Source of the DNA: Aquibaculum arenosum
Lineage (GTDB): Bacteria > Pseudomonadota > Alphaproteobacteria > Kiloniellales > DSM-21159
Direction: 5' to 3'
DNA length: 64,000 nucleotides
Assembly: GCF_029222965.1 (NCBI RefSeq)
Contig: NZ_JARHUD010000001.1
Span: 248,001-312,000 of the forward strand
In this document: positions 27,554 to 37,545 of the stretch, piece after piece
How positions within the stretch are numbered: the stretch's first letter is position 1
How the letters are laid out: each line of letters starts with the position of its first letter
Translations under genes and position numbers: made by a program
Notes under the pieces: model-generated
What the model was told of the DNA's origin: nothing
The model's database searches: none
What the model saw: the letters and a program-made list of their open reading frames with translations, nothing else

Positions 27554-29167
27554 ATGGCCGAGGATGCGGTTTCCGTCATACCGGCGCGGGACAGCTGCGT
27601 GCTGCGCTACATGCTGGAGCATTGGGCGGTGGCGCGCCCCGACGCCGACTTCGTGCGTTTCTGGCCGGGCGAAGGCTGGAGCTATGCCGAGACGCTGGCG
27701 CGGGTGCAGCGGCGCGCGGCGGTCCTGCAGCGCGAGGGCGTGAAGCAGGGCGATCATGTGCTTTGCTGGATGGGTAACGGGCCCGATCTGCTGACGACCT
27801 GGTTTGCCATCAACTATCTCGGCGCGGTCTACATCCCGATCAATACCGCGGCGCGTGGCCGACCCCTGGCACACATTCTCGACAACGCCGATGCCCGCCT
27901 GATGATCGCCGAGCCTGACTTCCTCGAGCGGTTGAGCGACATCGCAACCGGCAAGGTGGAGCGCATCCTGGTCACCGAAGCAGGAGACTTGCCCCCGGTT
28001 GCCGGCCTGTCGCTTTCGCCGCTCCTTGACCCTGATACACCGCCGCCTGCCGAGAGCCTGGCCTTGGAGCGGCCGATCGAGCCCTGGGACAGCCAGGCGA
28101 TCATGTACACCTCGGGCACCACCGGCCCGTCCAAGGGCGTCGTCTTCTCCTACGTGCAGCTCTATACCATGGGTCCCGATGCCTTCGACTGCATCGCGCA
28201 GGACGACATCTGCATGATCTGTGGGCCGATCTTTCATTGCGGCTCCACGCTCTATGTCTATGCCATGCTGGCGCTGGGCGGCAGCATGGCCATGATCCGG
28301 GAGTTCAAGACGGGGACGTTCTGGCAGGCAGTGCGCGAAACCGAGAGCAGCGTGGTTCTGCTTCTGGGGGTGATGGCGAACTTCCTGCTCAAGGCGCCGC
28401 CGACACCGGAGGACAAGGACCACCCTCTGCGGAAGGCCTTCGTGGTCCCCTTCGGCGAGGACGCGCCCAAGTTCCGCGACCGCTTCGGCGTCGAGCTCTA
28501 CACTGTCTACAACATGACCGAGATCGCCAGCCCGATCAGCGCCGGGCCGATCCACAGCGGCGAGGACGATCTGGGTCTCGCCGGCCGGCCGCGGCCCTGG
28601 TTCGAACTGCGTGTGGCCGATGCCCATGACCAAGAGGTGCCGCGCGGCGAGGTGGGCGAACTGCTGGTGCGCAGCCACCGCCCCTGGGCCTTGATGAAGG
28701 GCTACTATCGCAATGCCGAGGCGACGGTGGAGGCCATGCGCAACGGCTGGTTTCACACCGGCGACGCCTTCCGCCAGGATCCTGACGGGCGCTTTTTCTT
28801 CGTCGACCGCATGAAGGACGTCATTCGCCGGCGCGGCGAGAACATCTCCTCCTTCGAGCTGGAGGCGGAGGTGGTGGCGCACCCGGATGTGAAGGAAGCC
28901 GTTGCCGTCGCCGTGCCCAGCGCGCACAGCGAGGACGAGGTGTTGGTTGTGGTCACCCCGGTGCCCGGCGCCACCATCGACCCGGAGGCACTGACTCTCT
29001 TCCTGGCCGAACGGCTGCCGCGCTTCATGGTGCCGCGCTACCTGCGCATCACCGACGATCTGCCGAAGACCGCCAGCGGCAAGCTGCAGAAGCACGTTCT
29101 GCGCCAGGACGGCGTGACCGCCGACACCTGGGACCGCGAGGCGGCCGGCCTCAAACTGAAACGCTGA
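27554..29167 (+). CDS. CaiC-like acyl-CoA ligase (AMP-forming)
   Basis: A 537-residue ANL-superfamily ligase with the phosphate loop [15 protein letters not shown] near residue 185, [20 protein letters not shown] and the C-terminal hinge [19 protein letters not shown]. It ends with the catalytic lysine in TASGKLQKH. The overall pattern is closest to crotonobetaine/carnitine-CoA ligase relatives, a group with broad and mostly unassigned substrates. It is followed 17 bases later by a thiolase, suggesting activation and thiolytic cleavage of a carboxylic acid. It is distinct from the two DmdB-like ligases at 7355 and 62085. Confidence 0.86.
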   Translation: MAEDAVSVIPARDSCVLRYMLEHWAVARPDADFVRFWPGEGWSYAETLARVQRRAAVLQREGVKQGDHVLCWMGNGPDLLTTWFAINYLGAVYIPINTAARGRPLAHILDNADARLMIAEPDFLERLSDIATGKVERILVTEAGDLPPVAGLSLSPLLDPDTPPPAESLALERPIEPWDSQAIMYTSGTTGPSKGVVFSYVQLYTMGPDAFDCIAQDDICMICGPIFHCGSTLYVYAMLALGGSMAMIREFKTGTFWQAVRETESSVVLLLGVMANFLLKAPPTPEDKDHPLRKAFVVPFGEDAPKFRDRFGVELYTVYNMTEIASPISAGPIHSGEDDLGLAGRPRPWFELRVADAHDQEVPRGEVGELLVRSHRPWALMKGYYRNAEATVEAMRNGWFHTGDAFRQDPDGRFFFVDRMKDVIRRRGENISSFELEAEVVAHPDVKEAVAVAVPSAHSEDEVLVVVTPVPGATIDPEALTLFLAERLPRFMVPRYLRITDDLPKTASGKLQKHVLRQDGVTADTWDREAAGLKLKR

Positions 29168-29184
29168 AAGGATCGGATCGCCCG

Positions 29185-30387
29185 ATGAAGGAAGCCGTCA
29201 TCGTCTCCACGGCCCGCACGCCCCTGGCCAAATCCTATCGCGGGGCCTTCAACAACACCACAGCCCCGGACCTGGCCGGCCACGCCATTGCCGAGGCGGT
29301 CAAGCGCGCGGGTCTGGCGCCGGAAGAGATTGAGGACGTGCTGCTGGGCGCGGCCTTGCAGCAGGGCACCACCCACGCGAACGTGGCGCGGCCGGCAGCC
29401 TTGCGCGCGGGCCTCCCCACCAGCGTTGCGGCCATGACCCTCGACCGGCAGTGCGCCTCGGGGCTCATGACCATCGCGACCGCCGCCAAGCAGGTCCTGC
29501 ATGGTGAGACGGGCATCGCTGTGGCTGGCGGCGTCGAGCAGATCTCCCTGGTGCAGACCGACGCGATGAACCTTGGTCGCTGGCGGGATCCCTGGCTGAT
29601 GGCGCATCGCCCGGACGTCTACATGTCGATGCTGGAAACAGCCGAGATCGTGGCGGAGCGCTATGGCGTGTCGCGCGAGGCGCAGGACGCCTTTGCCCTG
29701 CGCTCGCAGCAGCGCACCGCCGAGGCCCAGGAGGCCGGTCGGTTCGACGAAGAGATCGTGCCGCTCACCACCCGCAAGATCGTGCGCGACAAGACCAGCG
29801 GCGAGACTTGGGAGGAAGAGGTCACTCTGACGAAAGATGAGGGGAACCGGCCGCAGACAACGCTGGCCGACCTAAAGAAGCTGCAACCCGTCTTCCGCGA
29901 CGGACAGCAGGTCACGCAGGGGCGGTTCGTGACCGCCGGCAATGCCTCGCAGCTTTCCGACGGCGCCAGCGCCGTGGTGGTCATGGAGCGCGCCGAGGCC
30001 GAGCGCCGCGGCCTGTCCCCTCTGGGCGTCTACCGCGGCATGGCGGTCGCCGGCTGCGATCCGGACGAGATGGGAATCGGCCCGGTCTTTGCCGTGCCGA
30101 AGCTGCTGGAGCGCCATGGCCTCGGCGTTGATGACATCGACCTCTGGGAACTGAACGAGGCCTTTGCCTGCCAGGCGGTCTACTGCCAGGAGCGCCTGGG
30201 CATTCCTGCGGAACGCCTGAACGTCAACGGTGGCGCCATTGCCATCGGCCATCCCTACGGCATGACCGGAGCACGCCTGGTCGGGCACGCCCTGCTGGAA
30301 GGCCGGCGCCGGAAAGCGCGCTATGCGGTGATCACGATGTGCGTCGGCGGCGGCATGGGCGCGGCCGGTCTCTTTGAAATCTGCTGA
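29185..30387 (+). CDS. Thiolase (acetyl-CoA acyltransferase)
   Basis: Thiolases cleave 3-ketoacyl-CoA or condense acetyl-CoA units. The 400-residue protein has the nucleophile Cys90 in [11 protein letters not shown], the conserved [16 protein letters not shown] with the catalytic His, and the second Cys in [11 protein letters not shown]. The [11 protein letters not shown] block is also present. It forms a two-gene unit with the upstream ligase. The sequence fits a degradative acyltransferase (FadA/PcaF group), but chain-length preference cannot be read directly. Confidence 0.9.
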   Translation: MKEAVIVSTARTPLAKSYRGAFNNTTAPDLAGHAIAEAVKRAGLAPEEIEDVLLGAALQQGTTHANVARPAALRAGLPTSVAAMTLDRQCASGLMTIATAAKQVLHGETGIAVAGGVEQISLVQTDAMNLGRWRDPWLMAHRPDVYMSMLETAEIVAERYGVSREAQDAFALRSQQRTAEAQEAGRFDEEIVPLTTRKIVRDKTSGETWEEEVTLTKDEGNRPQTTLADLKKLQPVFRDGQQVTQGRFVTAGNASQLSDGASAVVVMERAEAERRGLSPLGVYRGMAVAGCDPDEMGIGPVFAVPKLLERHGLGVDDIDLWELNEAFACQAVYCQERLGIPAERLNVNGGAIAIGHPYGMTGARLVGHALLEGRRRKARYAVITMCVGGGMGAAGLFEIC

Positions 30388-30502
30388 TTCCCACGTCTGG
30401 ACGTTTGCGTCAGGCGCTGTCTAATTATTATGGTGATATGCGCGGCGAAGAGCCGCTCTGCCGCGCATGCCCGCCGCGGCGTCGGAAGAGGGAGGACGGC
30501 AC

Positions 30503-30940
30503 ATGGTTGATGACAAGACCATTTATCGCGGAAGCTGCTTTTGCGGTGCGGTCGAGGTGGCCGTGAGCGGTGAGCCCTTTGCCATGGGCTACTGTCACTG
30601 CAAGGATTGCCGGGCCTGGAGCGCCGGTCCGGTCAATGCCTTTGCGCTCTGGGGGCCCGATGCGGTCGAGGTGACCAAGGGCGAGGAGTTCCTGGCCGGC
30701 TACAACAAGACCGAGGACAGCCACCGCCGGTTCTGTAGTCGCTGCGGCGGCCATGTCATGACCCGGCATGTGCCCGGCGAGTTCGTCGACGTCTATGCGG
30801 CCGTTTTGCCGGACCTGACCTTCAAGCCGCAAGTCCACGTCAACTATGCCTCTGCTGTGCTGCGCATTCCCGACGGCCTGCCCAAGCTCAAGGACTTCCC
30901 TACCGAGATGGGAGGCAGTGGCGAGACGATGAGGGAATGA
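30503..30940 (+). CDS. GFA family zinc-binding protein
   Basis: A 145-residue protein of the GFA/Mss4-like fold, whose founding member catalyses or stabilises S-hydroxymethylglutathione formation from formaldehyde. Zinc ligands appear as GSCFCGAVEV, GYCHCKDCR and RFCSRCGGH. The ATG at 30503 follows GGGAGGAC; an upstream extension lacks similarity. It lies downstream of the thiolase but 115 bases away and converges with a GGDEF gene. Most family members have unproven function, so a formaldehyde link, attractive beside sarcosine oxidase, is only an inference. Confidence 0.82.
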   Translation: MVDDKTIYRGSCFCGAVEVAVSGEPFAMGYCHCKDCRAWSAGPVNAFALWGPDAVEVTKGEEFLAGYNKTEDSHRRFCSRCGGHVMTRHVPGEFVDVYAAVLPDLTFKPQVHVNYASAVLRIPDGLPKLKDFPTEMGGSGETMRE

Positions 30941-30959
30941 CGGCCGGCGCGCCGGTTCG

Positions 30960-32180
30960 TCAGTTGGCAGAAACCAGGCGCGCGTCTGTGTGCCACTCCA
31001 CGCGGTTGCGCCCGCTGCGCTTGCCGCGATAGAGGGCGTCGTCGGCGCGCTTGATCGTCGGTTCCAGGCTGCTTTCGTCCGACAGGGCGGCGGCCACGCC
31101 CAAAGTCACGGTCAAGCGCGCACCCGTCATCGGCTCGGGCAGGGCGAGGCCGGCGACGGTCTCGCGCAGGCGTTCGGCAAGGACACAGGCCTCCTCCAGG
31201 TCCGTGTCGGGAAAGGCGACCATGAACTCCTCGCCGCCGAAGCGACCCAGCAGATCGCCCGGCCGCAGAGCCTCCGTGCAGGCGGCAGCCACGCGCTGCA
31301 GGGTGCGGTCGCCCCCGTCGTGTCCCCAGGTGTCGTTGACGCGCTTGAAGTGATCCAGGTCGAACATGCAGAGGCTGAAGGGGCGCCCTTGGGCGCGCGC
31401 TTCCGCCCAGGCGCCTTGGGCCCGCTCCATGAAGTGGCGGCGGTTGGCGATACCGGTCAGGTCGTCGCGCTCCGCCCGATGGCGCAACTGCTCCTCCAGG
31501 CGCTGCTGTTCCGCCATGGCGCTGGTCAGGCGGTGGTTGGAATGCCGCTCCTCCGACAACAAGGCGAACTGTCGTCGTTCGAGCCGCGCCAGTCTCAGCG
31601 CTGTGCCGAAGCCCACGAAGTTGGCCATACTCAGAAGCAAACCATGGGTCAGGACCCGAACCGGCGGCAGGCCGGCCCAGAACCAAGCGGCAAAAAGGAA
31701 GCCGGCCGTGAGCAGTAAGCTGGACAGGAGGATGCCCTGCAAGAGGTTGGGCACGAAGAGATAGAAGGCAAGCAGCGCGATGATCACGGCCGTGAACTGC
31801 GTCGGCAGCGTCGTCGGGCGCAGCGGTACGATCAGAATGATGCACAGCGCGATGACGATCGGAGCAACGCTGTGCAGCCAGGGCCGCGTCAGCAGCACCG
31901 GGTGCCGGCTGAGATGGAACGCAAAGAAGAGGCAGCAGCTACTGACGGTGAGCCGCATAGCCAGCAGCAGCCAGCTTTCCTGCGTTACGCCGAGGAAGCT
32001 GAAATCGGCAATCGAGAAGCTGAGCAGGATCGCTGCCGCGATGCACAGAGAAAGGCGGCTGTCGCGCTGGACGCTGCCGAGGACTGATTCCCGAAAGGCG
32101 GCCTCCATCCCGCGGTCCCGAAACTGCCCGGTGATCGGGTGCAGTTGCGGCAGGGGTTCCTCGTTGCTCTGGGCTGCCAT
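30960..32180 (-). CDS. Membrane-bound diguanylate cyclase (GGDEF)
   Basis: A 406-residue signalling enzyme that makes cyclic di-GMP from two GTP. The N-terminal half carries about six hydrophobic helices (residues 45-200), an unclassified membrane sensor region. A short coiled coil then leads into the GGDEF domain, which starts near DDLTGIANRRHFME. The active-site motif is intact (RFGGEEFMVAFP), and the product-inhibition I-site RPGD lies five residues upstream of it. Both features predict an active, feedback-inhibited cyclase. It stands alone between the convergent GFA gene and the divergent mrr gene. Confidence 0.9.
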   Translation of the reverse strand: MAAQSNEEPLPQLHPITGQFRDRGMEAAFRESVLGSVQRDSRLSLCIAAAILLSFSIADFSFLGVTQESWLLLAMRLTVSSCCLFFAFHLSRHPVLLTRPWLHSVAPIVIALCIILIVPLRPTTLPTQFTAVIIALLAFYLFVPNLLQGILLSSLLLTAGFLFAAWFWAGLPPVRVLTHGLLLSMANFVGFGTALRLARLERRQFALLSEERHSNHRLTSAMAEQQRLEEQLRHRAERDDLTGIANRRHFMERAQGAWAEARAQGRPFSLCMFDLDHFKRVNDTWGHDGGDRTLQRVAAACTEALRPGDLLGRFGGEEFMVAFPDTDLEEACVLAERLRETVAGLALPEPMTGARLTVTLGVAAALSDESSLEPTIKRADDALYRGKRSGRNRVEWHTDARLVSAN

Positions 32181-32333
32181 TCGTTAGCCTAACTCAAGCG
32201 CTTTTCGATTGAACAATGCCTGCCGGCGGCATGCAACCAGGGATCCGAGGGAAGATCGACAGAGGGGTTTTGCAAATATAAGCTGTGGGCAGCAGAAAGA
32301 AGACTGCGCTGCGCGCGATTGGGGGAGAGGGGC

Positions 32334-33263
32334 ATGGCGATTCCCGACTATCAGGCTCTGATGGCACCCGTCCTCGATGTGGCACGGGACGGCGAGATCA
32401 AGGTATCTCAGGCGGTCGAGCGGCTGGCTGAAACCCTGGGCTTGAGCGATACGGACCGGCAGGCGCTGCTGCCCAGCGGCAAGCAGACGGTGTTTGCCAA
32501 CCGGGTGCACTGGGCCAAGACCTACCTGAAGCAGGCCGGCCTGGTGGAAGCCACGCGCCACGGGCATTTCCGCACGACCGAGCGCGGCCAGCAGGCGCTG
32601 TGCGAAGCGGGCGGGCGGATCGACAACAGCTACCTTGAGCGCTTTGCCGCGTTCCGCGCCTTCAAGGCGGGAGCGGCAGCGTTCGAGAACGGAGACGATG
32701 CGCCTGAAGTGAGTATCACCACTCCTGCCCAGGATGACGAGCGCACGCCGGATGAGATCATGCGCGATGCGCATCGCCGGATCGAAAGGGAACTGCGGCA
32801 CGATCTGCTGGATCGCATTATCGAAGCGCCGCCCAGCCTCTTTGAACGCCTGGTAGTCGCCCTGCTCATCGCCATGGGTTACGGCGGTTCCGCCGAAGCC
32901 ACGGGGCGTGCGCTCGGGCGTTCCGGTGATGGCGGCGTCGACGGAGTGATCGACCAAGACTCGCTGGGGCTGGACCGGATCTATGTCCAAGCCAAGCGCT
33001 ACGGTACAGGCAATCCCGTTGGCGCCGGGGCGATCCGGGACTTCTTCGGCAGCCTCGATCGCTTCAAGGCGGCCAAGGGTGTGTTCGTCACCACCTCCAC
33101 CTTCACCCGCGAGGCCCATGCCACGGCCGATTCGCTCAGCAAGCGCATCGTCCTGCTGGACGGGAATGCGCTGGCTGGGCTGATGGTGCGCCACGGGGTG
33201 GGCTGTCGTACTGAGGAGGTGCTCCACCTCAAGCGGGTCGATGAGGACTTCTTTCTCGACTGA
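32334..33263 (+). CDS. mrr: Mrr-type restriction endonuclease
   Basis: Mrr enzymes are modification-dependent nucleases that cleave methylated DNA. The 309-residue protein has the N-terminal Mrr winged-helix part (residues 1-100, with KQTVFANRVHWAKTYLKQAG). The C-terminal PD-(D/E)xK domain has the catalytic sequence SGDGGVDGVIDQD and, 15 residues on, YVQAKRY, giving the Asp and Gln-x-Lys pair. The ATG at 32334 follows GGGGGAGAGG. No methylase gene is adjacent, consistent with a solitary type IV system. The two flanking minus-strand genes are unrelated, so it may be an acquired single gene. Confidence 0.9.
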   Translation: MAIPDYQALMAPVLDVARDGEIKVSQAVERLAETLGLSDTDRQALLPSGKQTVFANRVHWAKTYLKQAGLVEATRHGHFRTTERGQQALCEAGGRIDNSYLERFAAFRAFKAGAAAFENGDDAPEVSITTPAQDDERTPDEIMRDAHRRIERELRHDLLDRIIEAPPSLFERLVVALLIAMGYGGSAEATGRALGRSGDGGVDGVIDQDSLGLDRIYVQAKRYGTGNPVGAGAIRDFFGSLDRFKAAKGVFVTTSTFTREAHATADSLSKRIVLLDGNALAGLMVRHGVGCRTEEVLHLKRVDEDFFLD

Positions 33264-33296
33264 GTCCTCGCCGGCCCGCCTGGGCGGAGCGCTTCC

Positions 33297-33980
33297 CTAC
33301 TTGGCCGTCAGCGACTGGATCTCGGCAATCATCTCGTCGGCGGAGCGGGTGCGGCAGTAGTGGCCCTTCATCGCCTCGATGGACCGCGCATGCCCCTCGG
33401 GCGTCTCGGCGGCGCAGGCATCCTCGATCTGGGTGACCAGATAACCGCGATCAGCGGCATCGCGCACGGTCGATTCCACGCACTGGTCGGTCATCACGCC
33501 GTAGACGATCAGGTAGTCGATGCCGAGATTGCGCAGCACGTACTCGATGTTCGTGGCATTGAAGATGCCCGATGCGGTCTTGGGGATCAGGATTTCGTCA
33601 CCCTGCGGCGCCACGGCCGGGATCACCTGCGCCTCCCAGGAGCCCTTGGCGTGGTGCAGGCGTGAGATCTTGTGGTCGAGGCTGCGATCGCGGCCGTCCT
33701 GGGTCAGGCTCTCGATTACGGTGTAGATGACCTCGATGCCTGCCGCCCGCGCGGCAGCCTGCAGGCGCTGCTGAGCTGGAAGTACCACCGATTCCAGGCG
33801 CTCCAGGAAGGGCAGCATCTTCTCGGCCGGGTCGCCCGCGGTGCGGGCACGCTGCAACAGCTCCGAACTGTACTCGGCATTCTGCATGTCCACCGAGAGC
33901 AAGGCGGTACGCTGGGGAACGATGGCGCGCTCGCGGTAGATCCCGCCGGGGGCGTCAATGGCCGGAAGTGCTGTCGACAT
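33297..33980 (-). CDS. Isochorismatase-family cysteine hydrolase (paralogue 1)
   Basis: A 227-residue cysteine hydrolase. The catalytic Asp is in TALLSVDMQNAEY, the lysine in DEILIPKTASGIFNA, and the nucleophile Cys in GVMTDQCVESTVRDA, with the cis-peptide GVMT. The family includes N-carbamoylsarcosine amidohydrolase, ureidoacrylate and biuret hydrolases and nicotinamidase, so an amide substrate is expected. It is a paralogue of the enzyme at 41948: both share SLTxDGRDRSLDxK, VAPQGDE and the TDQCV region. It is divergent from the RpiR regulator across 131 bases, an arrangement typical of a regulated catabolic gene. Confidence 0.88.
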   Translation of the reverse strand: MSTALPAIDAPGGIYRERAIVPQRTALLSVDMQNAEYSSELLQRARTAGDPAEKMLPFLERLESVVLPAQQRLQAAARAAGIEVIYTVIESLTQDGRDRSLDHKISRLHHAKGSWEAQVIPAVAPQGDEILIPKTASGIFNATNIEYVLRNLGIDYLIVYGVMTDQCVESTVRDAADRGYLVTQIEDACAAETPEGHARSIEAMKGHYCRTRSADEMIAEIQSLTAK

Positions 33981-34041
33981 AGCCTGTTACTCCAGATCAA
34001 GGATGAGAGCGATCCCTGCACGGCAGCGCAGGTTTTCGGAA

Positions 34042-34053
34042 CTGTAATTACAG
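34042..34053. promoter_or_regulatory. Perfect 12-base palindrome between the hydrolase and rpiR genes
   Basis: CTGTAATTACAG reads identically on both strands and lies midway in the divergent intergenic region. Such symmetry suits a dimeric regulator. A separate odd palindrome TCGTAACGA follows at 34075-34083, just before the RpiR-gene start. Assignment to RpiR is inferred from position only. Confidence 0.45.
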
Positions 34054-34111
34054 GATTGCGCTTATCACGCAACTTCGTAACGATGGCGGTACTTCATGCT
34101 CAACGCGGGAG

Positions 34112-35026
34112 GTGCCCTTGCCCACCAGCACCAGCGCCGGCACAGGCACCGGCAGGCGACCGGCCACCCTGGCCGATCGCATCACCGCCAGTCTGCCCTC
34201 GCTCACCAATGCGGAGCGGCGCGCCGCCCGGGCACTCCTCGCGCGCTACCCCACAACCGGCATAGAGACCGTCGCTCTTTTTGCCGAGCGGGCTGGGGTC
34301 AGCGCACCGACCATCCTGCGCTTCATCGCCAAGCTGGGTTTCGACGGCTATGGCGATTTCCGGCGCGAACTGCGGCGCGAACTGGAAGCGCAGGCACAGT
34401 ATCCTCTGACCCGGCCCCCCGAGGCCGACAGCGCGGCCTCGGGGCTGGCGAAACTGGGGAGGCGCCTGAGCGATACCATCGGCGACAGCCTTGCCATGTG
34501 CGAGCGCGGCGAACTCGACCGTCTGGTCAGCGCGCTCAGCGATGAGCGCAGGGATGTCTACCTGCTGGGCGGCGATTTCACCGACGTGGCTGCCCGACAC
34601 CTCGAGTTTCATCTGCGCAAGATGCGGCCGCGGGTGCGCCTGATGGACCACGACCTGATCCGCCGTGCCGATCTCCTGGCCGACCTGCGGCGCCGGGACC
34701 TCTTCATCCTTTTCGACATCCGCCGCTATCAGCGCGACAGCGTCGACACGGCCCGCCTCGCCGCGGCGCGCGGTGCCAGTGTGGTGCTGATCACCGACCA
34801 GTGGATGTCCGACGCCGCCGAGGTGGCCGACCTGGTTTTCCGCACAAGAGTGGACGGTCCCTCCCGCTGGGACAGCCTGGTTGGCATGATCGCCTTCGTG
34901 GAGGTTCTGGCCCAGGCCTATGATGAGCAGGTCTGGTCGCGCTCGCGGCAGCGGATAGAGGCGATCGAGCGCCACAGGCAGGCACTTTGGGGCGCGGAAC
35001 CCGGTGCGCCCGGCGATCATAAGTGA
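34112..35026 (+). CDS. MurR/RpiR family transcriptional regulator
   Basis: A 304-residue regulator with an N-terminal HTH_6 domain (SLPSLTNAERRAARALLARY, then VALFAERAGVSAPTILRFIA and KLGFDGYGDFRRELRREL). A C-terminal SIS-type domain follows (residues 130-270), containing DVYLLGGDFTDVAARHLEFH. SIS domains usually bind phosphosugars, but in LIV-linked regulators of this kind the effector is often unknown. The start is placed at the GTG at 34112; a TTG at 34118 with better spacing from GGGAGG is an alternative. It precedes the livGFHMK operon by 80 bases and is divergent from the cysteine hydrolase, so it probably controls both. Confidence 0.85.
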   Translation: MPLPTSTSAGTGTGRRPATLADRITASLPSLTNAERRAARALLARYPTTGIETVALFAERAGVSAPTILRFIAKLGFDGYGDFRRELRRELEAQAQYPLTRPPEADSAASGLAKLGRRLSDTIGDSLAMCERGELDRLVSALSDERRDVYLLGGDFTDVAARHLEFHLRKMRPRVRLMDHDLIRRADLLADLRRRDLFILFDIRRYQRDSVDTARLAAARGASVVLITDQWMSDAAEVADLVFRTRVDGPSRWDSLVGMIAFVEVLAQAYDEQVWSRSRQRIEAIERHRQALWGAEPGAPGDHK

Positions 35027-35053
35027 TGGAACAATCGTACTATTCGTTACCGA

Positions 35054-35082
35054 TTGATGTTTTGAAACGATCTCTGTAACGT
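35054..35082 (+). promoter_or_regulatory. Candidate promoter of the liv-type operon with TAACG motifs
   Basis: TTGATG at 35054-35059 and TAACGT at 35077-35082 are spaced by 17 bases, resembling a weak sigma-70 promoter. The hexamer GTAACG at 35076-35081 overlaps the -10 box. The same hexamer occurs at 34077-34082 and inverted (CGTTAC) at 35045-35050, both near the RpiR gene. This repetition suggests a regulator-binding element overlapping the promoter, but the motif is short. Confidence 0.35.
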
Positions 35083-35106
35083 GCATTTCGCAAGATAACG
35101 GTTGGG

Positions 35107-35917
35107 ATGGGCATGGCGACATCGGGCGTGACCCTGAAGGCAGAGGGGCTGACCAAGCGCTTCGGTGGCTTGGTGGCGCTCTCCGACTATTCCGTCGAAC
35201 TGAGCCAGGGTGAGGTCCTGGGGCTGATCGGGCCGAACGGCGCCGGTAAGACCACGGCCTTTAATCTGCTCACCGGTGTGCTGGCTCCCACAAGCGGGCG
35301 AATCGGCCTGGAGGGGCGTGACCTGACCGGCACCAAGCCCGAAGACTTCGCTGTCGCGGGCATCGCGCGAACTTTCCAGAATATCAGGCTCTTCCGTGAT
35401 CTCAGCGTCTGGGAGAATGTGGCCGTCGGCGCGCACCGGGGCGAGGGCGCCGGCTGGCTGGCGACGCTGCTGGGACTGCCCTCCGTATCCCGGAGCGAAC
35501 GCGCCCTGCGGGAGCGCGCGGCCGCCCTGCTGGCCCAGTTGGACATGGAGGAGATGGTCGACCGGCGTGCCGGCGACCTGCCCTATGGCCTGCAGCGCAA
35601 GGTCGAGATCGCCCGCGCGCTGGCGACCCGGCCGAAGGTCCTGCTGCTCGACGAGCCCGCTGCCGGCATGAACGCGACGGAAACCGCCAGCCTCACCACC
35701 ATGCTGCAGGACTTGGTCGCGCGCATCCCGGATCTGACGCTGGTGGTGGTGGAGCACGACATGCGCCTGGTGATGGCGCTCTGCCGGCGCATCCAGGTGA
35801 TCAACCGCGGCGTCCTGCTTGCCGATGGCGCGCCGGCGGAGATTCAGCAGGACCCGGCGGTGATCGAGGCCTATCTGGGCAGCGCACGCCGTAAGCGGCG
35901 CACAGCGGAGGCCGCCG

Positions 35918-35931
<14 letters not shown>
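35107..35931 (+). CDS. LivG-type ABC transporter ATP-binding protein
   Basis: One of two ATPases of a branched-chain-amino-acid-type (HAAT) importer. The 274-residue protein has Walker [12 protein letters not shown] near residue 45 and the LivG-typical [21 protein letters not shown]. The signature is [15 protein letters not shown] and Walker B is [15 protein letters not shown]. The ATG at 35107 or the next ATG at 35113 could start it. It overlaps livF by 14 bases. Substrates of such systems extend to amides, ureas and aromatic acids, so leucine should not be assumed. Confidence 0.93.
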
Positions 35932-36648
<717 letters not shown>

Positions 36649-36652
<4 letters not shown>

Positions 36653-37545
36653 CCGGCGGCTATCTGCTGCAACAGATGATCAACGGATTGGTGCTGGGGT
36701 CGGTCTATGCCCTGGTGGCGGTCGGCTTCTCGATGATCTACGGCATCGTGCGTCTGATCAACTTCGCCCACGGCGACGTGTTGATGGTCGGCGCCTTCTC
36801 CGCCTTTGCCATCCTGCTGGTCTTCGGCTTTCCGCTCTGGGCCGCCGTCCTGGCCGTGCTGACCATCGGTGCCATCCTGGCGATGCTGATCGACTTCATC
36901 GCCTTCCGGCCCCAGCGATCCGCACCTCAGGTCAATGGTTTCATCACCTCGCTCGGTGTCTCGATCCTGATGCAGAACCTGGGCATTCTGCTGCTGTCCG
37001 GTCAGCCGCGGCCCTTCAACCTGCCGGGTTGGATGCGGACCAATCTGGATGTGCTCGGCGCCCGCATGACCGTGCTGGAAATCGTCACGGTGGCTGTGAC
37101 CCTGCTGGTGCTGCTGGGCCTTACCTACTTCGTGCGCGGGACGCGCATGGGCATTGCCATGCGGGCGACGGCGGAGAACCCTTTGGCCGCGCGCCTCATG
37201 GGCATCCGGGTCAACAAGGCTATCGCGACCGCCTTCGCGCTCGGCGGGGCGCTGGCCGGTCTTGCCGGTCTGCTGTGGGCAGGGCGCGCCGGGCAGATTG
37301 ATCCGCTCATGGGCTTCGTGCCCGGCCTCAAAGCCTTTGTCGCTGCGGTGATCGGCGGTGTGGGCAGCCTCGTCGGTGCGGTGTTGGGCGGCTACCTGCT
37401 GGGCTTTGCCGAGGTGCTGTTCGTCGGCCTGCTGCCGCCGTCCTTCGGCTCCTATCGTGATGCCTTCGTCTTCGGTCTGCTGATCCTGATCCTGCTGGTG
37501 CTCCCCAATGGACTCATGGGCCGCTCGACGGAGGAGCGGGCATGA
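36649..37545 (+). CDS. LivH-type ABC transporter permease
   Basis: A 298-residue permease with about eight hydrophobic helices. It has the LivH-typical N-terminus INGLVLGSVYALVAVGFSMI with YGIVRLINFAHGDVLMVGAF. The later coupling segment GTRMGIAMRATAENPLAARL and GGVGSLVGAVLGGYLLG are also typical. ATGA overlaps on both sides tie it to livF and livM. It forms the membrane channel with LivM. Confidence 0.94.

Noticed and set aside
30943-30954. Perfect palindrome CCGGCGCGCCGG between the GFA and GGDEF genes
   Set aside because: At this GC content such palindromes are common, and no T-run follows, so a terminator or operator is not supported.
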